In this document: positions 29,201 through 38,073 of the stretch, piece after piece
How positions within the stretch are numbered: position 1 is the first letter of the stretch
Layout of the letters: the number at the start of each line of letters is the position of its first letter
Source: Planctomycetota bacterium
Lineage (GTDB): Bacteria; Planctomycetota; UBA1135; GCA-002686595
Assembly: GCA_016709875.1 (NCBI GenBank)
Contig: JADJLZ010000002.1
Coordinates: forward strand, 186,001 to 250,000
Direction of reading: 5' to 3'
DNA length: 64,000 bases
Program-made: the position numbers and the translations under genes
The notes under the pieces: generated by a model
The model's input: the letters and a program-made list of their open reading frames with translations, nothing else
What the model was told of the DNA's origin: nothing
Databases searched by the model: none

Positions 29201-29761
29201 GCACTCGGCGCGCTGGCCGACGAACCCGCCCCGGCCAAGGTCGAAGGCGAGACGCCGGCGATCGTGAATCGCTGGAACGACAGCGCCATCGTGCCGTTGC
29301 TCGCCGATGTGGGCTCGGGCCGCAATTTCGAGAACGGCAAGCGCGCCTTCACCCGCGCGCGCTGCATCGAGTGCCACCGCATGGCGAACGAGGGCGGCAA
29401 CCGCGGGCCGGATCTCACCGGCGCCGGCGCGCGCTTCTCCCAGCGCGACCTGCTGGAAGCCGTGCTGCACCCCTCGGCCTCGATCGCTGACCAGTACGGC
29501 GAGACGCAGATCGAGACCAAGGACGAGCGCCTGTTCGTCGGCCGCATCGAGGCCGAGGACGCGAAGTCGCTCGTGCTGCACGTCAGCGCGCCGGTCGAGG
29601 AGAGCATCACGCTCGACAAGGAAGAAATTGCCTCGCGCGCTCCGAGCAAGCTCTCGGCGATGCCCGAGGGCCTGCTCGACGTGCTCGACGAGGCGGCGTT
29701 GCTCGATCTGTTCGCGTACGTGCTCGCGGGGGCCAGCCCAGCCGCACCCGCGTTCCACTAG
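26213..29761 (+). CDS. Secreted DUF1080 / beta-propeller / helical-repeat / cytochrome c fusion
   Basis: A protein of 1182 residues with a signal peptide ending LLHAQ. Residues about 22-225 form a DUF1080 domain (LFDGSTLEGWRG, NSGLQFRSHG, GCLALQLHQG). About 230-380 is a beta domain, and about 385-755 is a six-bladed propeller of the PVC/glucose-dehydrogenase type (VPPGFTVERLYSV, GLRNS-like SGMRNSYDFDFDEEG). About 760-990 is helical repeats. A C-type cytochrome of the planctomycete kind (CIECHR, then NRGPDLTGAG) precedes a beta tail. CxxCH indicates covalent haem attachment in the periplasm. Such proteins are common in planctomycetes and are linked to sugar or polymer oxidation, but the substrate is unknown. 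It starts 9 bp after lptB. Confidence 0.88.
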   Translation: MRIPLLSAILLLCPLLHAQDPVRSEELFDGSTLEGWRGEEGFWSVEDGAITGTSTPEHLASRTTYLVCTKTQVADFELTLEFKLVGGNSGLQFRSHGEGPFDIAGYQADLEDGPNWSGCVYEQDGRGVVATRGEAVHYDDKGNRTVETFGDPAEILSHVREHEWNTYRIRAVGSHIELQINGTKTTSLDDLDPRYAAAQGCLALQLHQGMPMKVQFRNLHLAHLGGETQAQPRTPHWIWSTLPAQANSEAWLGTSFELPSKAKSVLVVGGADNGFVAELDGAIVLAGDDWERPVKVQLAQGLAEGPHRFEAHVSNQDGPGGAWFDIRCELEDGSTLRIPSDASWRASEHKPAQDWLGTAPAAQEIGPLGIAPWGNPRDAVEASATGSLNPDEIHVPPGFTVERLYSVPKALEGSWVSLAFDPKGRVYSSDQYGGLFRTSFTPDRSAVTSVERVPIELGEAHGLLWAFDSLYAVVSSGGHFASGLYRARDTDGDDQLDTVELLSKFDELGGEHGPHAVVLGPDKQSLYVICGNHTSLPSPLASSRVPKLWAEDQLLPRVEDPGGHAAGIPAPGGWLARTDPEGKSWELIASGMRNSYDFDFDEEGEPFTYDSDMEWDVGLPWYRPTRILDLASGADYGWRRGSGKFPAWAPDSLPPAVEVGLGSPTGVSFGHHSNFPAPWRERLFVGDWAYGRILAIELDPQGSGWSGSWQVFASGRPLPVTDLTFGPDGALYFAVGGRRTSSGLYRVRWTGENVETTPAPIVGRSARDERRAIERLHAGAKADPRTLLPALESHDPWLRGAARTAIEHLPLREWVGLLSEPCKPRAAIELVLALARSEAQSSGARSFQALDALPIERWSAEDRRDALRVWQVALARGGMPDAAIAARARARMLPLLEKSDYESRRVLLDLLVFLGEPAVVPFAIDAAEKEESGARALASAWPLRAAHAGWTPGLRSRFFQWLNRSQTLWSGGASFTGYFRHLRSDVLAGMNPEERAALGALADEPAPAKVEGETPAIVNRWNDSAIVPLLADVGSGRNFENGKRAFTRARCIECHRMANEGGNRGPDLTGAGARFSQRDLLEAVLHPSASIADQYGETQIETKDERLFVGRIEAEDAKSLVLHVSAPVEESITLDKEEIASRAPSKLSAMPEGLLDVLDEAALLDLFAYVLAGASPAAPAFH

Positions 29762-29774
29762 CGCCCGCGGGCCG

Positions 29775-29789
29775 GAAGCGCCTTCCGAC
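29775..29789 (+). terminator. Small hairpin after the cytochrome fusion gene
   Basis: CGGAAG-CGC-CTTCCG is a 6-bp stem 14 bp beyond the stop codon. There is no T-run immediately after it, so it is only a weak candidate. The rest of the gap to 29903 is comparatively AT-rich and probably carries the promoter of the prepilin-like operon. Confidence 0.3.
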
Positions 29790-29903
29790 CCTCGACAGAG
29801 CTCGCTTTTCTAGGATTGCGCTTTTATGTGAAGGCGTATCCACGCGACGGCCGATGCATGCGCCCAAGGACGGAGTTCCCGTCCCAGGCAAGGCAGGCAG
29901 GCA

Positions 29904-30476
29904 ATGATGCAACGTCGCTGGCAGCGAAATGTCCGGCGCTCTCGCCGCTCGGGTTTGACCCTGGTGGAGATCGCGGTCGGGTGCGTGGTTCTGGTCACTG
30001 GGGCGCTGAGCTTCGCGCAAGCGATGATCTCGCTGCAGAAGGCGCAGCAGCACACGCGTGAGGTCGGGCGCGCCACGCAGGCGGCGCGCCAGGTCATGGA
30101 GGCGATCCAGGCCCAGTCCTTCGCGGAGGCCTTTCGCGCCTACAACGGCACCCCCGAGGACGATCCCGGCGGCGTGGGGACCGCGCCGGGCAAGAACTTC
30201 AGCGTGCCGGGCCTCTCCGCCAAGCCTGGAGATGCCGACGGCTTCGTGGGCGAGGTGATCTTCCCCTCGCCTGCCAATGAGCCCGGCGTCCTGCGCGAGA
30301 ACACCGTCGACTCGAAGCTCGGCATGCCGCGCGACCTCAACGGCGACGGCCTGATCAACAACCTCGCCGACTACTCGACCACCTACACGATCCTGCCCGT
30401 GCGCGTGCGCGTCGAATGGACCGGCGCCGGCGGCTCGGGGATCGTCGAATTGCGCACGCTGCTGGGGAACTACTGA
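29904..30476 (+). CDS. Prepilin-like protein (PilV/GspI type)
   Basis: The protein has 190 residues. A basic N terminus (MMQRRWQRNVRRSRR) leads to a type IV prepilin cleavage site, RSG|LTLVE, then a hydrophobic helix (about 22-45). Glu5 of the mature protein is present (LTLVE). The C-terminal part is a beta domain with a DLNGDGLIN segment that looks like a calcium-binding loop. It is the first gene of a four-gene cluster, and its stop overlaps the ATG of the next gene (TGATG). It is likely a minor pseudopilin. No pilus or type II secretion ATPase is in the window. Confidence 0.85.
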   Translation: MMQRRWQRNVRRSRRSGLTLVEIAVGCVVLVTGALSFAQAMISLQKAQQHTREVGRATQAARQVMEAIQAQSFAEAFRAYNGTPEDDPGGVGTAPGKNFSVPGLSAKPGDADGFVGEVIFPSPANEPGVLRENTVDSKLGMPRDLNGDGLINNLADYSTTYTILPVRVRVEWTGAGGSGIVELRTLLGNY

Positions 30477-31132
30477 TGCGCACTCCGATCCGCACTCGCA
30501 AGACGCGGGGAGGTTTCACGCTCCTCGAACTCGTCATCGCCACGGCGCTCTTGAGCCTCGTGCTCGGCGCCGTCGGCCTGGTCCAGATGCGCACACGCGA
30601 TGCCTCGCGCGTGAGCATGGAACGCGAACAGGTGGAGTCGCTCTGTCGCCGCACGCTCGACCGCGTGGCGGAGGAGCTGCAGGGCGTCGGCCACAGCCTG
30701 CTCTTCCCGGACCCCTCGACGGACTACGGCTCGAGCACGATCACCTACCAGCACCCGACCGGTGTCTCGAACACCGGCGTCGTGTCGTGGGACACGCAGT
30801 CCTCGCTCGTGCTGCAACTCGAGCCGGGTGAGACCGACAACGGCATCGATGACGATGGCGACGGCCTGATCGACGAGCGCCAGCTGGTGCTGACGCACAA
30901 CGTCGGCGCACACCCGATCTCGACGGTGCTGTGCGGCGGCATCCCCGAACTCGCCGAAGGCGAGACCGCCAACACGCTCGACGACAACGGCAACGGCCTG
31001 AAGGACGAGGCCGGCTTCAACGTGCACAAAGTCGGCGACCTGCTCACGGTGCGACTCACCGTCCAGGGCGTACTCGATCAGGGACAGGTCGTGAGCTCGA
31101 CGCTCGAGACCTCGGTGGTGCTGCACAACTGA
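30476..31132 (+). CDS. Prepilin-like protein (PilW/GspJ type)
   Basis: The protein has 218 residues. The prepilin motif is TRGG|FTLLELVIATALLSLVLG (short leader of 13 residues, mature Glu5 present), followed by a helix and a C-terminal beta domain. Two acidic loops, DDDGDGLIDE (about 125-134) and DDNGNGLKDE (about 170-179), resemble Ca2+-binding loops of pseudopilins and dockerins. It is translationally coupled to the upstream pilin gene by a one-base overlap. Together with the next two genes it probably forms the tip or minor-pilin set of a type IV pilus-like machine. Confidence 0.85.
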   Translation: MRTPIRTRKTRGGFTLLELVIATALLSLVLGAVGLVQMRTRDASRVSMEREQVESLCRRTLDRVAEELQGVGHSLLFPDPSTDYGSSTITYQHPTGVSNTGVVSWDTQSSLVLQLEPGETDNGIDDDGDGLIDERQLVLTHNVGAHPISTVLCGGIPELAEGETANTLDDNGNGLKDEAGFNVHKVGDLLTVRLTVQGVLDQGQVVSSTLETSVVLHN

Positions 31133-31158
31133 GCGAGGGACAGGAACAGGGGGAAACG

Positions 31159-32403
31159 ATGAGCATCCGGCGATTCACGAACGAGAACTCGAACCAGCGC
31201 GGCGCCGCGCTGGCCATGATCATCCTGAGCGTCGCGGGCATGGCCGCGCTGACGGCCGCGATGATGACGGTTGGCCTCGGCAGCTCGCGCGAGCAGGAGG
31301 CCTCGAACCGCGAGGACCAGGCGGCCTACATCTGCCAAGCCGGCCTCTCGCAGTCGATGTACCAGATGCAGCGCGGGGTGGCCCCGAGCATCGGAACGAG
31401 CACCCAGCCGCAGGCCTGGGGCGGCGGCCGCTTCTGGGTCGACTCGGTCGACATGGGATCGAACCTGACGCGCCTCACGGCCAACGGCCTCGACAACGGC
31501 GTCGGCAAGAGCCAGGAGCTCGTCGTGCGCGCCGTCCCGAGCAACATGTGGACCTACGCGCTCTTCGGCAAGGACTCGATCAGCCTCGACTCGAGCGTCA
31601 AGGTCGACAGCTACAACTCCACGCTCGGGACCTACGCCTCGCAGTCCTCGGGCGCGGGCATCCACGCACACGCGCTGGTGAACGGCAGCGTGGGCTCGAA
31701 CGGCAACATCTCGGCCGGTTCGCAGACCAACGTGTGGGGCAACGCCACGCCCGGTCCGGGCCACACCGTTTCGCTGCACGAGGCGACAGTCTCCGGATCG
31801 ATTGCGCCCTCCGCCGAGCTCGTGACCTACCCGGCGATCAACGTGCCGACCTACACGAACTATGGCGCGCTGAACGTGAGCGCGAACACAACCATGGCGG
31901 GCGGCGAGCGCACCTACACGAACATCCGCGTGCGCAACAACAAGACGCTCACGATTACGGGACCCGCGGACGTGGTGATGTCGAACCTGACCATGGACTC
32001 GAACTCCTGGATCGTGATCAACGATGCCGCCGGTCCGGTGACGCTGACGATCATCGACAACTTCAAGCTCGATTCGAACTCGAACATCTGGCCGGCCAGC
32101 AAGGACCCGTCGAAGTTGCGCATCAACATGCTCAGCGACAACGTGGCCGATCCCGAGGTGATCGTGCAACTCGACACGGTCTCCATCAGCTCGAACTCGA
32201 CGATCTACGGCTGCGTCTACGCGCCGGAAGCGCGCATCGTGCTCGACTCGAACTTCTCGCTCTACGGTTCGCTGATGGCGCGCAGCCTGAACCTGGACAG
32301 CAACTGCAACTTCCACTTCGACGAGAACCTGCTCTCGGCCCTGTCGAGCGGCAGCGTGACGTACGAAATGGTCTCGTGGCGCGAAGTTCCGTTCCACAAC
32401 TGA
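31159..32403 (+). CDS. PilX-type pilus assembly protein with C-terminal beta-helix-like domain (copy 1)
   Basis: The protein has 414 residues. The N terminus (NQRGAALAMIILSVAGMAAL) is the PilX-like hydrophobic helix preceded by a Gly, without the Glu5 of major pilins. The middle is Ser/Asn/Thr-rich. The C-terminal region (about 230-400) has repeating short beta strands, such as LTITGPADVVMSNLTM, IYGCVYAPEARIVLDS and LYGSLMARSLNLDSN, ending FHFDENLLS. That ending is typical of DUF7305-like domains in pilus-associated proteins. AGGGGG lies 6 nt before the ATG. It is a close paralog of the next gene, most alike in the C-terminal half. It follows the two prepilin-like genes by 26 bp. Confidence 0.8.
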   Translation: MSIRRFTNENSNQRGAALAMIILSVAGMAALTAAMMTVGLGSSREQEASNREDQAAYICQAGLSQSMYQMQRGVAPSIGTSTQPQAWGGGRFWVDSVDMGSNLTRLTANGLDNGVGKSQELVVRAVPSNMWTYALFGKDSISLDSSVKVDSYNSTLGTYASQSSGAGIHAHALVNGSVGSNGNISAGSQTNVWGNATPGPGHTVSLHEATVSGSIAPSAELVTYPAINVPTYTNYGALNVSANTTMAGGERTYTNIRVRNNKTLTITGPADVVMSNLTMDSNSWIVINDAAGPVTLTIIDNFKLDSNSNIWPASKDPSKLRINMLSDNVADPEVIVQLDTVSISSNSTIYGCVYAPEARIVLDSNFSLYGSLMARSLNLDSNCNFHFDENLLSALSSGSVTYEMVSWREVPFHN

Positions 32404-32486
32404 TCGAAGCCTCACCCTCACACAAGCCCGACGCGATGCACGCCCCGAGGAGGGTGCATCGCTCAGGAAACAGAAAGCCAACCCAC

Positions 32487-33719
32487 ATGCTCTCCGCTCG
32501 CAAGCACCTGGCCAGCCATTCCGAACGCGGAAGCGGCCTCGCCATGATCATCATGAGTGTCGCCGCCATGGCCGCCCTCGCCGCCGCGATGGTGACCGTA
32601 GGCATGAGCAGCAACCGCGAGCAGAGCGCGGAGCTGCGCAAGAGCCAGGCCAGCTATCTGTGCCAGGCCGGGCTCTCGCAGGCCATGTACCAGCTCCAGA
32701 GCGGCGTGACCGTCAGCGCAGGCACGCAGCAGGAGCCCGTCACCTGGGGTGGCGGCCGCTTCTGGGTCACCGCCACGCCGGGCGGCACGGACATCACCGT
32801 GCTCAATGCGACCGGCCTCGACAACAACGTCGGGGTCAGCCAGCAGCTCGTCGTGCGCTCGGTGCCCACGAACATGTGGACGCGCGCGCTCTTCGGCAAG
32901 GACTCGGTCTCGCTCGACTCGAGCGTGATGGTCGACAGCTACAACTCGTCGCTTGGGACCTATGCCTCGCAGGTCTCCGGCGGGCACGCGCTCTCGAACG
33001 GCGCCGTCGGATCAAACGGCAACATCTCCGCGGGATCGGGCACGAAGGTCTACGGCAATGCGACGCCTGGCCCCGGCCACAGCGTCTCGCTGCATGAAGC
33101 GACCGTCTCGGGTTCGACCGCAGCGGCGACCTCGCAGGTCACCTTCCCGCCGATCAACGTACCGACCTACACCTCCTACGGTGCGCTGACGGTCAGCACG
33201 AACAAGACCATCCCGGCCGAGAACCGCACCTACACGAACATCAAGGTGAACGAGAACAAGACCCTCACCATCACCGGCCCGGCGGACATCGTCATCTCGA
33301 ACCTGACGATGGTCTCGAACTCCTACATCGTGATCAACGACACCAACGGTCCGGTCACGCTGACGATCATCGACAACGTCAAGCTGGACTCGAACTCGAA
33401 CATCTGGCCGATCAGCAAGGACCCGTCGAAGCTGCGCATCAACATGCTCAGCGACAACGTGGCCGACCCCGAGGTCGTGGTCGCGCTCGACACCGTCTCG
33501 ATCAGCTCGAACAGCACGATCTATGGCGTCATCTACGCGCCCGAGGCGCGCATCTTCCTCGACAGCGCCTTCGTGCTCTACGGGGCGATCATGGCGCGCA
33601 ACCTGAGCTTCGACAGCAACTGCAAGTTCCACTTCGACGAGCACCTGCTCAGCGCCATGGCCAGCGGCGCCACCACCTACGAGACGCTGGCCTGGCTCGA
33701 GGTCCCCTACGTCCACTGA
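32487..33719 (+). CDS. PilX-type pilus assembly protein with C-terminal beta-helix-like domain (copy 2)
   Basis: The protein has 410 residues and the same layout as the upstream copy: the N-terminal helix ERGSGLAMIIMSVAAMAAL, a Ser/Asn/Thr-rich middle, and the C-terminal repeats ending FHFDEHLLS. Long stretches are identical to copy 1 (for example SKDPSKLRINMLSDNVADPE), and the N-terminal 100 residues have diverged more. It starts 83 bp after copy 1 and is followed after 19 bp by a HEAT-repeat exported protein. The tandem duplication suggests two related but specialised pilus-tip or surface subunits. Exact function is unknown. Confidence 0.8.
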   Translation: MLSARKHLASHSERGSGLAMIIMSVAAMAALAAAMVTVGMSSNREQSAELRKSQASYLCQAGLSQAMYQLQSGVTVSAGTQQEPVTWGGGRFWVTATPGGTDITVLNATGLDNNVGVSQQLVVRSVPTNMWTRALFGKDSVSLDSSVMVDSYNSSLGTYASQVSGGHALSNGAVGSNGNISAGSGTKVYGNATPGPGHSVSLHEATVSGSTAAATSQVTFPPINVPTYTSYGALTVSTNKTIPAENRTYTNIKVNENKTLTITGPADIVISNLTMVSNSYIVINDTNGPVTLTIIDNVKLDSNSNIWPISKDPSKLRINMLSDNVADPEVVVALDTVSISSNSTIYGVIYAPEARIFLDSAFVLYGAIMARNLSFDSNCKFHFDEHLLSAMASGATTYETLAWLEVPYVH

Positions 33720-33738
33720 TCCCACGAAGGCTTCGCAC

Positions 33739-35118
33739 ATGACGCTCCCCAAGCTCCCTCTCGTCCGCGCGGCCGCGTTCGCGGCCGTGCTCTTCGCTGC
33801 CCCCCTGCTGCGCGCACAGGACGCCGATGATGCTGCACCGCCGCGACTCGCGCCGTGGAGTTGGGAGACCACGCCCTCGCACCTGCGCATAGCGACCGCG
33901 CTGCGCGACGTGCGGCGTGCGAGTGCCGCCGACGGTCCGCTGCTCCTGAAGCGCATCGTCGAATCAGGCCGTGACGCGATCCCGGCGCAGCTCGACATCC
34001 TGCTGCGCGGGCGCGTTCCGGAGACTTCGCCCAAGGACGGCCCGCAGGTCTTGAGCGAGGCCCAGCGCGGATTGCTGCTCAGCGCGCTGGCGCAGATGCC
34101 GAGCAAAGCCGTGCGCAAGGCGCTCGAGGCACGTCTGGCGGCGACGCCCGACGATCGCGCAGCCCACCTCGGCGCGATCTACGCGCTCGGGACGATCGGC
34201 ACGGTCGCGGACATGCAACAGCTCGTCGAGCTCGCCCCGCGCAAGCTGAACGACGAAAAGCACTCGCTGCCGTTCGCCTCGCGCGCGGCACTGCGCACGG
34301 CGATCGCGCAACTGCTGCAGCGCGAACGCGGCGCCTGGACGGCGCTTTCCGACACGCTGCGCAAGGTCGATCTCCCCTCCTGCGAGGTCCTGCTCGACTC
34401 GGTCGCATCCACGCGCGACCCGCGCGCGCTCGGGGTTCTGTTCGACACCGCACGCTCGAACGGCCGCCTGGCCTGGAAGGCCGCGAGCCTCGTGCCCGCC
34501 TGCGGTTCATCGCTGAACGCGGAGACCGATCGCGCCTACCTGGAGTGGGTGCGCAGCGAGCTGCCGACCGCCGAGCCGAGCTACGCGCGCACGCTGCTGA
34601 TGGGTGTCGGCCTGCTCGATGACGGCGAATGGGCGCCGACGCTGATCGAGAAGCTCGAGGATCCCGACAGCGGCATCCGCGAGGAATCGCTCAGCGCGCT
34701 GCGCCGCATCTCCGGCCTGCAACTCCCGGCCGATCCGGCTCCCTGGCGCGGCTGGTACCAGAGCGAAGAGCACTGGAACAAGGTCGAGCGTCCGCACCTG
34801 CGCGACGAGTTCGCCTGCGCCGAGACCCCGCGCGTGCTCAGCGCGCTGCGCGCCTACGCAGAACATCGCACGCACCGCTCCGAGCTCGCCTCGGAAGTCG
34901 TGGGCTTGCTCGAGCACGGGAAGCCCGAGGTGCGCGGCATGGCGATCAACGTGCTCGAACGGCTGGGTTCGCCCGCGGCCTGCGGAGCACTGCTCGGCAT
35001 GCTGAGCGACAGCGACGGTGCCGTGGGCGAAGCCGCCTGGCACGCGCTGAACACGATCAGCGGTCTCGAGCTCCCGCGTGACCAGGATCGCCTGCGCGAG
35101 ATCCTGGGCCGCTCCTGA
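33739..35118 (+). CDS. Exported HEAT-repeat-like protein
   Basis: The protein has 459 residues and a signal peptide (AAAFAAVLFAAPLLRAQ). The mature protein consists of alpha-helical pairs with HEAT-like features (for example GAIYALGTIGTVADMQQLVE, GIREESLSALRRISG, GEAAWHALNTISGLEL). There is no enzymatic motif. Such proteins act as binding scaffolds. It lies 19 bp after the second PilX-like gene on the same strand, so it may belong to the pilin-like operon as a periplasmic accessory. This is an inference from spacing alone. Confidence 0.75.
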   Translation: MTLPKLPLVRAAAFAAVLFAAPLLRAQDADDAAPPRLAPWSWETTPSHLRIATALRDVRRASAADGPLLLKRIVESGRDAIPAQLDILLRGRVPETSPKDGPQVLSEAQRGLLLSALAQMPSKAVRKALEARLAATPDDRAAHLGAIYALGTIGTVADMQQLVELAPRKLNDEKHSLPFASRAALRTAIAQLLQRERGAWTALSDTLRKVDLPSCEVLLDSVASTRDPRALGVLFDTARSNGRLAWKAASLVPACGSSLNAETDRAYLEWVRSELPTAEPSYARTLLMGVGLLDDGEWAPTLIEKLEDPDSGIREESLSALRRISGLQLPADPAPWRGWYQSEEHWNKVERPHLRDEFACAETPRVLSALRAYAEHRTHRSELASEVVGLLEHGKPEVRGMAINVLERLGSPAACGALLGMLSDSDGAVGEAAWHALNTISGLELPRDQDRLREILGRS

Positions 35119-35226
35119 TCCTCGCCTGCGGCGGGAGGACGCTGCTTGCCGTGCGCAAGCGCGCCCGATAACCTCTTTGCCCCCGTGATCGCGCGCCGGC
35201 ACGCCGATCCGAGCTGGAGATCCCGC

Positions 35227-35979
35227 ATGAAAATCGTCGCCTGCATCAAGCGCGTCCCCACCACGGAGGCTCAGGTCAAGGTCTCCGCGGACCAGAAGGG
35301 CCTCGACACGGCGGGCCTGTCCTGGATGACCTCGTTCTACGACGAGCTCGCGGTCGAGGAGGCCATCCGCAGCAAGGAGAAGCACGGCGGCGACGTGACC
35401 GTGCTCACGCTCGGGCCCTCCGAGGCCTCCAAGGACGTGCGCGAGTTCCTCGCCCGAGGTGCCGACGCGGGCGTGATCCTGAAGGACGACCAGTGGCACG
35501 CGCGCGACGCGCGCGCGACCGCCAAGATCCTCTGCGCGCGGATCCAGAAGGCCGGCGCGGAACTCGTCTTCCTCGGCAAGCTCGCCACCGACCGCGACAA
35601 CGGCGCGGTCGGCCCGATGATCGCTACCATGCTCGGCTGGGCCTGCGTCACGGATGTGGTCGCGCTGGAGCTGAACGGCACGCAGGGCAGCGCCAAACGC
35701 GAGACCGAGCAGGGCATCGAGACGGTCGCGTTCGCGCTGCCGGCCGTGATCACCTGCCAGAAGGGTCTCAACGAACCGCGCCGCGCGAACTTGAAGGGCA
35801 TCATGGCGGTCAAGGCCAAGGCGATTCCCGAGGAGAGCTTCGAAGACGTCCCCAACCAGCAGCAGGTGCAGAAGGTCGAGCCGCCCCCCGCGCGCAAGGC
35901 CGGACGCATCGTGGGCGAGGGAGCCGCGGCCGTGCAGGCACTCGTCGACGCCCTGCGCAACGAAGCCGGAGTCATCTAG
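35227..35979 (+). CDS. etfB: Electron transfer flavoprotein, beta subunit
   Basis: EtfB forms the AMP-containing subunit of the heterodimeric flavoprotein that carries electrons from acyl-CoA and related dehydrogenases to the quinone pool. The 250-residue protein begins MKIVACIKRVPTTEAQVKV. It has the family signature region (LAVEEAIRSKEKHGGDVTVLTLGP) and the conserved segment around ALPAVITCQKGLNEPR and LKGIMAVKAK. GGAG lies upstream of the ATG, and etfA follows after 11 bp. No cognate dehydrogenase or ETF:quinone oxidoreductase is nearby. Confidence 0.95.
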   Translation: MKIVACIKRVPTTEAQVKVSADQKGLDTAGLSWMTSFYDELAVEEAIRSKEKHGGDVTVLTLGPSEASKDVREFLARGADAGVILKDDQWHARDARATAKILCARIQKAGAELVFLGKLATDRDNGAVGPMIATMLGWACVTDVVALELNGTQGSAKRETEQGIETVAFALPAVITCQKGLNEPRRANLKGIMAVKAKAIPEESFEDVPNQQQVQKVEPPPARKAGRIVGEGAAAVQALVDALRNEAGVI

Positions 35980-35990
35980 GAGCAGCCCCC

Positions 35991-36940
<950 letters not shown>

Positions 36941-36944
<4 letters not shown>

Positions 36945-37240
36945 ACGCGCGCTCGCCCAGGCTCGGCGAGGCGGATCTGCGCTCTGGACTTGCAGCGCTC
37001 CCGCGCTGGGAGTTGCGCTCGGGCAGGCTGCGCCGTGAGTTCATCTTCACCGATTTCTCCGCAGCCTTCGCATTCATGACGCGCGTCGCACTGCTGGCCG
37101 AGAAGGCCGACCACCATCCGGACTGGTCGAACTCGTGGAACAAGGTCGTGATCGAGCTCGCGAGCCACGACGCGGGCGGCATCACGCAGCGCGACCTCGA
37201 CCTCGCCGCGGCGATCGACGGCCTCTCGCCCGCGAGCTAG
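36941..37240 (+). CDS. 4a-hydroxytetrahydrobiopterin dehydratase (pterin carbinolamine dehydratase)
   Basis: A small protein of 99 residues from a TTG start overlapping the etfA stop. It contains the diagnostic segment AEKADHHPDWSNSWNKV and the later HDAGGITQRDLDLA. The family dehydrates 4a-hydroxy-tetrahydropterins formed by aromatic amino acid hydroxylases, and in bacteria without those it may have another pterin-related role. An aromatic hydroxylase is not seen here. Its stop overlaps the convergent fdhD stop by a few bases. Confidence 0.88.
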
Positions 37241-38073
37241 CCCGCGACGCGCGCGGCGTGCGTGTACACGTTGAAGCGCCGCTCGCGCAGGAACCCGACC
37301 AGCGTGATGCCCGCCGCCTCCGCGAGTTCCACCGCGAGGCTCGAGGGCGCCGAGACCGAGGCCATCAGCGGGATGCCCGCGAAGCTCGCTTTCTGCACCA
37401 GCTCGAAGCCCGCGCGGCCGGAGACGAGCAGGAGGTTCGAGGAGAGCGGCAGCTTCCCCGCCAGCCAGTACGTGCCGATGAGCTTGTCAACCGCGTTGTG
37501 ACGCCCGATGTCCTCGCGCAGTTCGAGCAGCGCGCCGCGCTGGTCGAAGAGGCCCGCCGCGTGCAGCCCTCCGGTCGCCGCGAACACCGACTGGCGCATG
37601 CGCAGACGCTCGGGCAGCGCGAGCAGGAGCTCGGCACCCACGCGCAGCGCGGATTCGATCGGCGGCGTGCCCTCGGGCAGCACGCGGCCGATCTCGGTGC
37701 GGCCGCACACGCCACAGGCCGAACCCATGATCGTCGCGCGCTGAAGTCCCTCGGCGCGCGCGAGCGCAGCGGGCGCGAGTTCGGCGACGAGCACGTTGGC
37801 GCGCAAGTCGGCCTCGACGCGCGGATCGGCGAGGTGCTCGAGCGCGAGCAGGTCCGCGCGCTTGCGCAGGATCCCCTCGGCGAAGAGCAGCCCGGCGACC
37901 AGCTCCTCGTCGTGACCGGGCGTGCGCATCGTGGTCACGAAGCGCGTGTTCCCCGGGGCGCCGGGAGCGTGCAGCCGGATCTCGAGCGGCTCCTCGACAG
38001 CGAGCGAGTCCTCGCGCTCGAACTCGCTGCCGTCCTCCCGCGCACGCAGACGCACTCGCTCGACTGGATCCAC
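37237..38073 (-). CDS. fdhD: Formate dehydrogenase accessory sulfurtransferase FdhD
   Basis: FdhD transfers sulfur from IscS to the molybdenum/tungsten cofactor of formate dehydrogenases. The 278-residue protein has the key CxxC loop GSACGVCGR (the sulfur-carrying Cys pair), MRTPGHDEELVAGLLF in the N-terminal half, and EDIGRHNAVDKLIG and SGRAGFELVQKA in the C-terminal half. The start is a GTG whose first base is the outermost base of a 43-bp inverted repeat. No formate dehydrogenase subunit is in the window. Its partner would be encoded elsewhere. Confidence 0.93.
   Translation of the reverse strand: MDPVERVRLRAREDGSEFEREDSLAVEEPLEIRLHAPGAPGNTRFVTTMRTPGHDEELVAGLLFAEGILRKRADLLALEHLADPRVEADLRANVLVAELAPAALARAEGLQRATIMGSACGVCGRTEIGRVLPEGTPPIESALRVGAELLLALPERLRMRQSVFAATGGLHAAGLFDQRGALLELREDIGRHNAVDKLIGTYWLAGKLPLSSNLLLVSGRAGFELVQKASFAGIPLMASVSAPSSLAVELAEAAGITLVGFLRERRFNVYTHAARVAG

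Noticed and set aside
24830..29758. A 1642-codon minus-strand frame opposite lepB, lptB and the cytochrome fusion
   Set aside because: It is antisense to three clearly conserved genes. Its translation is low-complexity Arg/Ala/Glu without family motifs.
29885..29903. Short GGCA repeats (aggcaaggcaggcaggca) before the first pilin gene
   Set aside because: Too few units to call a phase-variable microsatellite. It may simply act as a weak ribosome-binding region.
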